Assembly: GCA_050309735.1 (NCBI GenBank)
Contig: JBNRMS010000065.1
Span: 1 to 13,062, forward strand
Direction: 5' to 3'
DNA length: 13,062 nucleotides
Origin: UMGS1002 sp050309735
GTDB lineage: Bacteria > Bacillota > Clostridia > Oscillospirales > CAG-272
Part shown: piece after piece, positions 1 to 6,324 of the stretch
Numbering within the stretch: the first letter of the stretch is position 1
Layout of the letters: the number at the start of each line of letters is the position of its first letter
The notes under the pieces: model-generated
What the model was told of the DNA's origin: nothing
The model's input: the letters and a program-made list of their open reading frames with translations, nothing else
The model's database searches: none
Translations under genes and position numbers: made by a program

Positions 1-416
1 TAAAAATACCTTTTCAAAAATTTATACGCTATAAGAATAATGTCAATTATAAGTATCAACAACACCGTCAAGGACAACAAAGGAAATGCAAAAAACCAAT
101 ATCCAATCCCCGCCGGAATGAATGTCGGGCAGCCTCTATTAAGCCAACCCAGCTTGCTCAGATACATAATGATAAAGAACTCCGCGGCAAGCAAAATCAA
201 ATTTGAGAGATAAAACACAATCGAATATTGCCTTTTTTGCTCGACCTTTGCCCTGCAAACAAAATAAAGAATCAAATACAAGGGCAGAAAAATTAAAACT
301 ATTGCTATTGCGGCGGCGTCATTTTTCACGTTTGTATATAAAAAAGCAAAACACAGCCAAAATAAAAAATGAGCTGCCGCGTTATAGAAGAGCGCATATT
401 TTATCGGCTTTTTCAT
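1..416 (-). CDS. Four-TM integral membrane protein, runs to window edge
   Basis: An open frame read leftward from an ATG at 416 gives 138 residues and reaches the first bases of the window; the next codon begins TA, so the stop may lie exactly on the edge. A GAGG ribosome site sits 7 bases before the ATG. The protein starts MKKPIKYALFYNAAAHFLFW and has four hydrophobic stretches at about residues 8-30, 34-56, 66-90 and 103-134. Short charged linkers separate them (RAKVEQKRQ near 55-63), and the end is basic (YKFLKRYF), as expected of a small inner-membrane protein. It follows the GtrA-family gene in the same direction, so it is probably the last gene of the tmk-cysS-gtrA transcript. I do not recognise the family and see no catalytic motif. 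The ATG, ribosome site and hydrophobic pattern make it a real gene; its function is unknown. Confidence 0.75.
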   Translation of the reverse strand, partial: MKKPIKYALFYNAAAHFLFWLCFAFLYTNVKNDAAAIAIVLIFLPLYLILYFVCRAKVEQKRQYSIVFYLSNLILLAAEFFIIMYLSKLGWLNRGCPTFIPAGIGYWFFAFPLLSLTVLLILIIDIILIAYKFLKRYF

Positions 417-498
417 AAGGCACCCTCATTTCGCAAAATATGTCGGGCGGCGGTGTTACAAATATTTGCTCGGCTGTTCCGAGCGGCACAAAAAGCAT
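382..498 (-). CDS. Possible 38-aa small ORF overlapping the membrane gene start
   Basis: The ATG at 498 has a GAGG ribosome site 6 bases upstream and opens 38 codons, starting MLFVPLGTAEQIFV and ending CALL. It runs past the ATG of the membrane gene (416) and stops 35 bases inside it, in another frame. That arrangement would allow translational coupling. Nothing in the peptide is recognisable, and a GCTCGG/CCGAGC hairpin (468-484) lies inside it. It fills the otherwise gene-free gap after the GtrA gene. It could equally be a chance frame; only the ribosome site and position support it. Confidence 0.25.
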   Translation of the reverse strand: MLFVPLGTAEQIFVTPPPDIFCEMRVPYEKADKICALL

Positions 499-508
499 AC
501 TCTACCTC

Positions 509-535
509 ATCTGCCGCATCTGCCGCATCTGCCGC
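509..535. repeat. Three tandem copies of ATCTGCCGC
   Basis: The 9-base unit ATCTGCCGC occurs three times head to tail (509-517, 518-526, 527-535) in the gap between the GtrA-family gene and the small ORF. It is followed by CCGCGCGG. It is short enough to be slippage-generated and has no evident role; it lies just upstream of the small ORF's ribosome site. Confidence 0.8.
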
Positions 536-569
536 GCGGCTCTATTCCCTCGGCCTGCCCGCTGTGAAT

Positions 570-1121
570 TTACTCGGCGGGCTGCCGGTCGTCCTTTCCA
601 AAAACAAGCCACTTGCTGATAAAATAATTCGACACGACCACAAAAACCTGCGTCAATCCCCATGCGGCAAGCTCGTTTATTTTGACAAGCGACAGCCCGA
701 GCAACCCGTCAAGCAAGGAAAGGTTCAGCGCACTCATAAGCCACAGGAAGGCCGAATTGAAAAGATAGTCAAGGGCGAGCGTGGCAAGGCGGCTGCCCGA
801 GAAAACAAAAAGCTGGCGCAAAACGCCCGAAAAACCGCTGACCTTGTCTCGAAAGACAAATTTCTTATTGGTGAAAAATGCAAAAAGCACAGCGGCAACC
901 CACGACACCGCCTTAGCGGCGGCATAAAGCGTGAGATATCCGGGGGCAGCGGGGTCATCTTCAATGCCGAGCAACCCGCGCCCCCCCCAAAGAACGGTAA
1001 AATTGAAAATAAGCGAGACGAGCGTCGTCAAAACTCCGAAAATCAGGTAGCGCACTATCTCGCCGCGCACCCGGGAGGCGTGCTTGTGCGGCTGTTCCTT
1101 ATTTTGTTCGGCCTTTTGCAT
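570..1121 (-). CDS. GtrA-like family membrane protein
   Basis: A 183-residue protein with a hydrophilic, basic N-terminus and four membrane segments at about residues 22-46, 62-88, 111-132 and 145-172. The GtrA-type marks are the aromatic-rich NK/SK..VF ends of the second and fourth segments (FFTNKKFVF near 82-90; NYFISKWLVF near 165-174) and YLIFGVLTT in the first. Family members are polytopic proteins linked to export or flipping of lipid-linked sugars for cell-surface polysaccharides, best known from O-antigen glucosylation; the substrate here cannot be told. The length is normal. The start lies 14 bases after the cysS stop, with a G-rich stretch between that can serve as ribosome site, so it is cotranscribed with cysS. 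A run of eight G in the sense strand (C8 at 981-988) lies in the coding region and is a possible slippage site. The long plus-strand frame across this gene is a shadow. Confidence 0.85.
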   Translation of the reverse strand: MQKAEQNKEQPHKHASRVRGEIVRYLIFGVLTTLVSLIFNFTVLWGGRGLLGIEDDPAAPGYLTLYAAAKAVSWVAAVLFAFFTNKKFVFRDKVSGFSGVLRQLFVFSGSRLATLALDYLFNSAFLWLMSALNLSLLDGLLGLSLVKINELAAWGLTQVFVVVSNYFISKWLVFGKDDRQPAE

Positions 1122-1135
1122 GATGCCCCGCCCCC

Positions 1136-2575
1136 TTAATTTATTTTATAGGTTGTTCCGTCGGGCGTGTCGGTGAGCGCAACCCCGCGCGCGGCAAGAT
1201 ATGAGCGAATCCGGTCGGCCTCGGCGTAGTTCTTAGCCTTCTTTGCCGCCGTCCTCTCGCCTATCAATCTGTGAATTTCTGCCACAAAGGGGTCGTCGCC
1301 CCCGGTCGGGCTGTCGATAGCCTTTTTCTCGGCCTCGCGCCGGGCTGCCGCCGCGCTGATAAGGTTGAGCGAGAGGACACGGTCAAAATCCGCCAGAAGT
1401 GCGAGCTTGGTTTTTGCGTTTGCGTCTGATTTTAGAACGTCATAGATTGCGGTGACGGCGAGCGAGGTGTTAAGATCCCCGTCAAGCGCGGCGACAAAGC
1501 CCGATTTGAGAGCCTCAAATTGGGACGGCTCGACCTGCTCGCCCTCCCCGGGAGAGAGCGCTGCAATGCGTGATATCATTTTATCATACGCCGAGGCTGC
1601 ATTATCAAGATTTTCCCATGTAAAGACGAGCGATTTACGATAGTGCGAGCCGAGGCAGAAAAGCCGGTATGCCATCGGGTCATAGCCCTTTTCCTCAAGC
1701 AGCGAAACTGTCAAAAATTCGCCAGACGACTTACTCATCTTGCCCGAGCCGGTGTTCAGGTGCATCACATGAAACCAAAAATTGCACCACTTATGTCCCA
1801 GATAAGCCTCGCTCTGCGCAATTTCATTTGTATGGTGCGGGAAGGCGTTGTCAATGCCGCCACAGTGGATATCGAGCCGATCTCCCAGGTGCTTCAATGA
1901 AATAGAGGAGCACTCGATATGCCAGCCGGGATATCCAACCCCGAAGGGGCTATCCCATTTAAGCTCTTGGTCGTCGAATTTCGACTTTGTAAACCAGAGC
2001 GCGAAGTCTGCGGGGTTGCGCTTGTTTTTGTCCTCACCCACTCCCTCGCGGACGCCAACCGCCAAATCCTCCTCCTTGAAGTCGTGGAAGACATGGTACT
2101 GCTCGATTTTCGAGATATCAAAATAAACATTGCCCCCCGAAATATAGGCATAGTCCTTCTCGATAAGGGTTGTGATAACCTTGATAAACTCGTCGATACA
2201 GTTGGTTGCCGGCTCGACTATCTCGGGCTTTTTAATACTGAGCTTCTCGCAATCTGCGAAAAAGGCATCGGTATAATATTTGGCTATTTCCATAACCGAC
2301 TTCTGCTCGCGCCGCGCTCCCTTGAGCATTTTATCCTCTCCGGTGTCGGCGTCGCTCGCCAGGTGACCTACGTCGGTGATATTCATCACCCGATGAACCT
2401 TATAGCCTGTATACTCAAGATATTTTTCAAGCACATCCTCCATAATATATGTACGAAGGTTGCCAATATGAGCATAGTGATAGACGGTCGGCCCGCAGGT
2501 GTACATTCGTATCACCCCGGGCTCGACCGGAATCAGCTCTTCTTTTGTCCTTGTTAAAGTGTTATAAAGCTGCAT
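1136..2575 (-). CDS. cysS: Cysteinyl-tRNA synthetase
   Basis: Cytoplasmic class I aminoacyl-tRNA synthetase that charges tRNA-Cys with cysteine using ATP. The 479-residue protein shows the full family layout: HIGN at residues 36-39, KMSKS at 279-283, and the zinc site expected for CysRS at Cys27 (TCGPTVY), Cys222 (HIECSS), His247 and Glu251 (FPHHTNE). The C-terminal helical anticodon-binding part is complete, with GERTAAKKAKNYAEADRIR near the end, and the length is normal. The start MQLYNTLTRTKEE matches the usual start of the family. The ribosome site is weak: the nearest AAAGG lies well upstream, and the bases directly before the ATG are A/T only. It is preceded by two strong inverted repeats (2607-2708) and followed at 14 bases by the GtrA-family gene. 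I looked for a T-box leader, common for clostridial tRNA synthetase genes, and did not see its conserved boxes. Confidence 0.97.
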   Translation of the reverse strand: MQLYNTLTRTKEELIPVEPGVIRMYTCGPTVYHYAHIGNLRTYIMEDVLEKYLEYTGYKVHRVMNITDVGHLASDADTGEDKMLKGARREQKSVMEIAKYYTDAFFADCEKLSIKKPEIVEPATNCIDEFIKVITTLIEKDYAYISGGNVYFDISKIEQYHVFHDFKEEDLAVGVREGVGEDKNKRNPADFALWFTKSKFDDQELKWDSPFGVGYPGWHIECSSISLKHLGDRLDIHCGGIDNAFPHHTNEIAQSEAYLGHKWCNFWFHVMHLNTGSGKMSKSSGEFLTVSLLEEKGYDPMAYRLFCLGSHYRKSLVFTWENLDNAASAYDKMISRIAALSPGEGEQVEPSQFEALKSGFVAALDGDLNTSLAVTAIYDVLKSDANAKTKLALLADFDRVLSLNLISAAAARREAEKKAIDSPTGGDDPFVAEIHRLIGERTAAKKAKNYAEADRIRSYLAARGVALTDTPDGTTYKIN

Positions 2576-2606
2576 TTGATTTTTTTAAAAAACCATACCT
2601 TTCTGT

Positions 2607-2680
2607 CAACCGAGCCTTGTGCCCTTTATCGGGCGCGCCAACATTGCTGCCCCTCTCTAAGAAAGGCACAGGGCTCGTTG
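2607..2680 (-). repeat. Long imperfect inverted repeat in the cysS leader
   Basis: Read on the minus strand, the arm from 2680 (CAACGAGCCCTGTGCCTTT) pairs with the arm ending at 2607 (AAAGGGCACAAGGCTCGGTTG), with only a mismatch and single-base bulges. The loop is about 34 bases. In the transcript this is a stem of roughly 18 pairs placed about 30 bases before the cysS start. It is not followed directly by a U-run, so it is not a classical terminator. It may be an RNA-processing or stability element, or a small palindromic repeat. Confidence 0.7.
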
Positions 2681-2708
2681 TTTGAAAGAAAACCTGTTTT
2701 CTTTCAAA
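2681..2708. repeat. Perfect 13-bp palindrome abutting a stop codon
   Basis: TTTGAAAGAAAAC (2681-2693), a CT spacer and GTTTTCTTTCAAA (2696-2708) form a perfect 13-base inverted repeat. It starts immediately after the stop codon of the 132-aa gene and ends where the longer cysS-leader inverted repeat begins. There is no U-tract after it on the minus strand, so termination is doubtful. Its placement exactly at the gene end suggests an attenuating or 3'-protecting hairpin between the tmk part and the cysS part of the operon. Confidence 0.8.
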
Positions 2709-3107
2709 TTATTCCTCTGAAATAACAACCTCGGGGTCTGCGTCGCCCTCTGTGTCAAGAAGATCGGAGAGAACGTCGTCGTCAATATCGTCAAAATCGC
2801 ATACGTCCTCACATGCCGCGCGGCGCTTGAAGGGATGCAGCGCGTCATCGCTCCGGAAGACGGCCTTAAGGTGTGTTATGCCGGGGAATGCCACCGTCAA
2901 TTCCTTTTTGCCCGACTCTTTTGCCGAGCGGCGGCAGGAGACAAATAGAAGCAGCGAGGCAAAGCCCCACTCACCCCGCACCTTGTCGCGCCGGACTGCC
3001 AGCGGAACAAGCGAAAGAACGGCAAGGATGCCGAGTATCCACGCGGTGGCATTATTCTTCTTCTTTTTCGGCGCGCAGCATCTTGAATAAATTCTGTCAA
3101 AGATCAT
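2709..3107 (-). CDS. Small one-TM protein with acidic C-terminal tail
   Basis: The 132-residue protein has a near-perfect ribosome site (AGGAGG, 8 bases before the ATG). The N-terminus is basic with a KKKK stretch at about 14-17, followed by one hydrophobic segment at about residues 21-38 (ATAWILGILAVLSLVPLAV). A mixed middle part follows, and the tail is very acidic (DFDDIDDDVLSDLLDTEGDADPE). Positive residues on both sides of the segment leave the topology unclear. Two neighbouring cysteines occur near residues 10-11. It sits 39 bases after tmk in the same direction and is probably cotranscribed with it. I do not recognise a family. The strong ribosome site and tight spacing argue that it is expressed; function unknown. 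Confidence 0.75.
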   Translation of the reverse strand: MIFDRIYSRCCAPKKKKNNATAWILGILAVLSLVPLAVRRDKVRGEWGFASLLLFVSCRRSAKESGKKELTVAFPGITHLKAVFRSDDALHPFKRRAACEDVCDFDDIDDDVLSDLLDTEGDADPEVVISEE

Positions 3108-3146
3108 CTTTGTTTCCTCCTAAAATTTTTTTGTTTATAGCAATAT

Positions 3147-3782
3147 TTAAAAATGTTCGTTACCAAAAAGCCTTTTTGCGGTCTCGCTCACCTTTATTGA
3201 GATTTGCTCAGGGCTGCCCGCCCCGTCGATTATCTCAACTCTGTCGTCAATCGCTTCGAGAATTTTGAGAAAAGCCGCGCGTATTCTCTTTAGTTTTTCA
3301 AGCTCCTCGTAAATTTCCCTATCGCCCCTCCGGGCGGCTATACGCTCCATGCAGTGCTCTGGGTCAAGATCAAGGAAAATACACAAATCGGGACGCCTTA
3401 TCTCGGGACAGCGGGTGTTCATATGAAGCACCCAATCAAAATCTGTCTCGCTGCCCTGATATGCAAGCGACGAATAATAGTATCTGTCACAAATCACGTC
3501 ATATCCGTCCTCAAGCATTCTATTTATTCCCGACACGGGGTCGATATTATGCCCTATCCGGTCAAGCACGAAAAGAGAAGCCAGCTCCGAGGGACTTTTC
3601 TTCACTCTTCCCGATAATGCCTCGCGCAGCAGCACTCCGGTCTCCGACCCGGTCGGCTCGGCAGTGACAAACACCCGCCGGCCGGAGCCGCGAAGATAGG
3701 TTTCAAGCAGGCCTATCTGGGTTGATTTCCCCGAGCCGTCAAGCCCTTCAAAGACTATAAATTTTCCTGTTATTTTTGACAT
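3147..3782 (-). CDS. tmk: Thymidylate kinase
   Basis: Cytoplasmic dTMP kinase that makes dTDP for DNA synthesis. From the ATG at 3782 the protein is 211 residues, the usual Tmk size. It has the P-loop FEGLDGSGKST at residues 11-21, AEPTGSETG at 41-49 (dTMP-binding region), DRYYYSSLAYQG at 99-110, and an arginine-rich lid around RRGDREIYEE. The frame stays open to an ATG at 3833, which adds 17 residues (MLFSLPVCKIQFESGVP) and has AGAGGA about 10-12 bases upstream. I prefer 3782 because it puts the P-loop at the usual distance from the N-terminus, but the ribosome site there is poor, so the longer form stays possible. It is the first gene after the consensus promoter at 4053..4025. The untranslated leader would be roughly 185-235 bases, in which I see no known riboswitch, only a repeated CCGAGCGC (minus strand) and weak hairpins. 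Confidence 0.95.
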   Translation of the reverse strand: MSKITGKFIVFEGLDGSGKSTQIGLLETYLRGSGRRVFVTAEPTGSETGVLLREALSGRVKKSPSELASLFVLDRIGHNIDPVSGINRMLEDGYDVICDRYYYSSLAYQGSETDFDWVLHMNTRCPEIRRPDLCIFLDLDPEHCMERIAARRGDREIYEELEKLKRIRAAFLKILEAIDDRVEIIDGAGSPEQISIKVSETAKRLFGNEHF

Positions 3783-4024
3783 AGGGACACCCGATTCAAA
3801 TTGAATTTTACAAACCGGCAAAGAGAAAAGCATTAAATGCCATCCTCTGTTATATCGGCAATCCTTAATTATAATTGCCCCCGCGCTCGGTTAATTTTTC
3901 AGTAAATCCTCAAATTTCCAAAGATTTTTATCTATATCCGCGCCCGAGATTTAGTATGCGCTCGGAGCGAGGTGAAAATAAGCGCTCTCTTACACAGTTT
4001 ATTTGAAAATCTTTCCGCATTATA

Positions 4025-4053
4025 ATTATAGCCCACATTTTTCTTTTTGTCAA
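4025..4053 (-). promoter_or_regulatory. Perfect sigma-A promoter for the tmk operon
   Basis: On the minus strand TTGACA (4053..4048), a spacer of exactly 17 bases and TATAAT (4030..4025) match the consensus at all 12 positions. Transcription should start near 4018 and run into tmk. No other promoter of this quality is visible before the GtrA-family gene. Confidence 0.85.
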
Positions 4054-4085
4054 GAAAAACAAAATCTATCAAATGCGTTATATTA

Positions 4086-4119
4086 AAAGGCGCCCCAGTT
4101 GCTTAATGCGGCCGGGGCG
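4086..4119 (-). terminator. Terminator of the broken leftward gene
   Basis: On the minus strand CGCCCC (4119..4114) pairs with GGGGCG (4096..4091), followed by CC and TTTTAATA. It begins 5 bases after the TAG at 4126..4124 that closes the pseudogene, and it lies upstream of the tmk promoter. It therefore separates the two transcripts. The loop of 17 bases is rather large and the T-run is only four. Confidence 0.65.
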
Positions 4120-4123
4120 TTTG

Positions 4124-4538
4124 CTAATTAAGATTTGAATAGACGTCAATAGCGGCAGCTGCCTTGGCGTTTGTCTGATAATAACTGTTCATAATTGTAA
4201 TTTTATCGGCAAGCGTAAGGAGATACGGCGTAGTATTTTATGTTGCGGTCGGCAAGCCCTTCGTCCTCATGGCGCAAATTATAACCCATGCCATATACCG
4301 AGCATGTATAATTCGGAATTGCCTCATTTTCGGGAGCGTCCTCCTGTGACGACGAAAGCCAGAGCACCCCGTTTTCTATCGCAAAGGCGAGCGCGTGCTC
4401 GACAAAGACGGTATCAGAAGAAAAAGCGTCTTCCTGTTTGTATTTTATTAATGTGGCCGTATTAGCCGGCTCGGTGCGGTTCCGATTCTTGTCATATATA
4501 CAGTATATGTTCCGCAGAGATAAGCGAAATGAAGATTA
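4124..4538 (-). pseudogene. Frameshifted gene remnant of unknown family
   Basis: Read leftward, one frame is open from just after a TAA at 4538..4536 to a TAA at 4205..4203 and looks like real protein (for example FVEHALAFAIENGVLWLSSS and CSVYGMGYNLRHEDEGLADR). It has no plausible start codon near its N-terminus. Close to 4215-4235 sensible coding jumps by one base to a second frame, LLTLADKITIMNSYYQTNAK, which ends in SNLN and a TAG at 4126..4124. A terminator follows at once. So an intact promoter (4587..4559), a damaged start, one frameshift and an intact terminator bracket the remnant. A sequencing error could explain the frameshift, but not the missing start. I do not recognise the family; only about 135 residues are left, probably a C-terminal part. 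Confidence 0.6.
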
Positions 4539-4558
4539 TCTCTATTTCCTTAATTTGT

Positions 4559-4587
4559 ATTATAAGATGATCGCGATTCCTTGTCAA
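4559..4587 (-). promoter_or_regulatory. Perfect sigma-A promoter of the pseudogene
   Basis: TTGACA (4587..4582), a 17-base spacer and TATAAT (4564..4559) on the minus strand match the consensus fully. It reads into the frameshifted remnant and is divergent from the sulfatase promoter, with the two -35 boxes 47 bases apart. Its sequence from TTGACAAGGAA to the -10 box resembles the promoter of the broken subtilase (7181..7153) at 22 of 29 positions. Confidence 0.8.
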
Positions 4588-4634
4588 GGGCATTTTTCTT
4601 TATTTTGTATTTCGCAACAATAAAACGTTCATCA

Positions 4635-4663
4635 TTGACACTGCCCCGCCCGGGTGATATAAT
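4635..4663 (+). promoter_or_regulatory. Perfect promoter of the sulfatase gene
   Basis: TTGACA (4635-4640), a 17-base C/G-rich spacer and TATAAT (4658-4663), with the TGA that makes an extended -10 (TGATATAAT). The predicted start of transcription near 4670 is 30-odd bases before the ATG at 4704, which rules out the longer upstream reading frame start at 4581. The spacer resembles that of the maturase promoter (7232-7260). Confidence 0.88.
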
Positions 4664-4703
4664 ATTGTTAATTTATTATATTTATTTTAAAGAGAGGTAC
4701 GTC

Positions 4704-6269
4704 ATGGCCGACAAAAAACAACTTGTTTTTATTATGACCGATACCCAGCGCTGGGATATGGTAAACTGCTACAAGGAAACCGGACTTAAAACCCCGAATA
4801 TCGACGCTCTGGCCGCCGACGGGGTTCGCTATGAGCGGGCATACACCACACAGCCGGTCTGCGGACCGGCGCGAGCCGGTCTTTTCACCGGGATTTTTCC
4901 GGCCTCCACAGGCTCGTGGGGAAACGGCATGGCGCTCGGAGACAATATAAAAACTATCGGTCAGCGTCTCTCGGACAATGGATTTCGCTGCGCCTACATG
5001 GGCAAATGGCATCTTGACGGCACCGACTATTTCGGAAACGGCCGCTGCCCCGAGGGTTGGGATCCTGAATATTGGTATGATATGCGCCGTTATCTTGAGG
5101 AGTTGTCGGAGGACGACAGGATAAAATCACGCGCCACCAAAACCATGGCTTTCGAGAATATCCCCGAGGACTTTACATACGGCTGGCGCGTTATGCAGAA
5201 GGCGCTCGACTTCATGCACCGCTACCGGGATGAGGACTATCTGCTCGTTGTCTCTTTCGACGAGCCCCACGGCCCCTATCTCTGCCCGCCGCCATACTGC
5301 GATATGTACAAGGACTACGAGTTTCCCAAAACCCCTGCCGTCTGGGACACTCTTGAGGGCAAGCCCGGATATCAAAAGCTCTGGGCGGGGGAGAAGGCGA
5401 TGACGGCCGACCGCGACGCGATAAAAATAAAAAACCCCCCCTTCTTTGGCTGCAATTCCTATGTCGACCATCTAATCGGGCAGGTTGTGAGCGAGGTTCC
5501 GAACGATGCCATGATAATCTACACCTCCGACCACGGCAGTTTTCTTCAGTCACACTGCCTGACCGAGAAGGGGCCGGCGGCATATGACGCAATCGCGCGA
5601 ATACCCTTCATAATCCGCGACCCGCGCGGGGTGCGCGGCGGGGTTTATACAAAGCATCCGGTATCGCACATCAGCGTCTCGCCGACCATAATGGATTATT
5701 TCGGCCTGCCCATACCAAAGGTTATGCAGGGAGAGAGCATACTCGACACCGCCCGCGATCTTTCGGCCCCGGCGCCCGAATATGCCTTTATTGAGTTTTC
5801 GCGCTTCGAGCAGGACCACGACCACTACGGCGGATATCAACCGCTGCGCGCCGTCACCGACGGCAGATACAAGCTCTCGATAAATCTCATGTCGGAAGAC
5901 GAATTCTACGACCTTGAGGCCGACCCACACGAGCTTAATAACCTGATAAACGACAAGACCTACGCCGCCGAGCGCGACCGCCTGCACGACGTAATCCTTG
6001 ACCGTATGTGTCGCGACCGCGACCCCTTCCGCGGCTATTACTGGGATTGCCGCCCCTGGCGCACCGACGCCATCCCCAACTGGCGCTATCGCGGATATAC
6101 ACGCCAGCGCGAGGAGGAGGAATACGAGCCGCGTCAGCTCGACTATGTAAACGGAATCGAAATGGTCAGAGCCCAGCGGCTGAAAATAAACAATAACCGG
6201 ATTAAGTTTGACAGCCTTCCCCAGATGATCGACTGGCTCCGCGACTACGACAGGAAAACAAGGCCATAA
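4704..6269 (+). CDS. Cys-type sulfatase (arylsulfatase A family)
   Basis: A 521-residue alkaline-phosphatase-superfamily sulfatase that would hydrolyse sulfate esters. The active site reads C53-G-P-A-R (Cys-x-Pro-x-Arg), the form whose cysteine becomes formylglycine; the anaerobic maturase encoded at 7436-8587 is the expected activator. Other family marks are the N-terminal metal aspartate region (IMTDTQRWD, about 10-18), GKWHLDG at 100-106 with the catalytic Lys/His, DEPHGPY at 186-192, the metal pair Asp276-His277 (YTSDHGSF), and Lys289 in EKGPAAYDAIARIPFII. No signal peptide is visible, so the enzyme is probably cytoplasmic and may act on sugars already imported. The substrate (sulfated host glycan, choline sulfate or other) cannot be told. 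The start is fixed by AGAGAGG 7 bases upstream and by the promoter at 4635-4663. It is visibly richer in GC than the protease remnant behind it. A terminator hairpin follows the stop. Confidence 0.93.
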   Translation: MADKKQLVFIMTDTQRWDMVNCYKETGLKTPNIDALAADGVRYERAYTTQPVCGPARAGLFTGIFPASTGSWGNGMALGDNIKTIGQRLSDNGFRCAYMGKWHLDGTDYFGNGRCPEGWDPEYWYDMRRYLEELSEDDRIKSRATKTMAFENIPEDFTYGWRVMQKALDFMHRYRDEDYLLVVSFDEPHGPYLCPPPYCDMYKDYEFPKTPAVWDTLEGKPGYQKLWAGEKAMTADRDAIKIKNPPFFGCNSYVDHLIGQVVSEVPNDAMIIYTSDHGSFLQSHCLTEKGPAAYDAIARIPFIIRDPRGVRGGVYTKHPVSHISVSPTIMDYFGLPIPKVMQGESILDTARDLSAPAPEYAFIEFSRFEQDHDHYGGYQPLRAVTDGRYKLSINLMSEDEFYDLEADPHELNNLINDKTYAAERDRLHDVILDRMCRDRDPFRGYYWDCRPWRTDAIPNWRYRGYTRQREEEEYEPRQLDYVNGIEMVRAQRLKINNNRIKFDSLPQMIDWLRDYDRKTRP

Positions 6270-6291
6270 ATAACGGTTATAATCATAAATG

Positions 6292-6324
6292 TACCCCGGC
6301 ACGTGAACGCGAGCCGGGGTATTT
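6292..6324 (+). terminator. Terminator after the sulfatase gene
   Basis: TACCCCGGC (6292-6300) and GCCGGGGTA (6313-6321) form a perfect 9-bp stem with a 12-base loop, followed by TTTCC. It starts 22 bases after the sulfatase stop. The T-run is short, but stem strength and position fit. The leftward subtilase remnant loses its sense at this hairpin. Confidence 0.7.

Larger units (their letters stand above)
4559..4663. repeat. Bidirectional promoter module, copy 1
   Basis: The 105 bases from the leftward -10 box to the rightward -10 box resemble the 108 bases at 7153-7260. Shared blocks, in order, are CCTTGTCAA, a T-rich stretch with TTTTGTATTT against TTATGTATTT, CATC-TTGACAC, a C-rich spacer, and TGATATAAT. 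Similarity seems to continue outward on both sides: ATTGTTAA and an AGxGAGGTA ribosome site to the right, and AAATnnAGGnAAA to the left. The comparison was made by eye. Confidence 0.5.

Noticed and set aside
369..1139. 256-codon plus-strand frame over the GtrA-family gene
   Set aside because: The minus strand encodes a recognisable four-TM GtrA-like protein; the plus-strand product is basic and low-complexity and has no ribosome site.
1919..2557. 212-codon plus-strand frame inside cysS
   Set aside because: Antisense to a certain cysteinyl-tRNA synthetase gene with all motifs.
2581..2609. TTGACA on the minus strand just before cysS as a promoter
   Set aside because: At the 17-base distance there is only an A-run, and the start would leave almost no leader before the ATG.
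2576..2708. T-box riboswitch upstream of cysS
   Set aside because: The space is only about 130 bases and the conserved T-box antiterminator sequence and specifier loop are not visible.
3783..4024. Riboswitch in the long tmk leader
   Set aside because: Only weak hairpins and a repeated 8-base CCGAGCGC were found; no known aptamer consensus.
4581..4703. Longer sulfatase N-terminus from the upstream ATG
   Set aside because: It contains the promoter itself (4635-4663); the ATG at 4704 has a proper ribosome site and begins the conserved domain.
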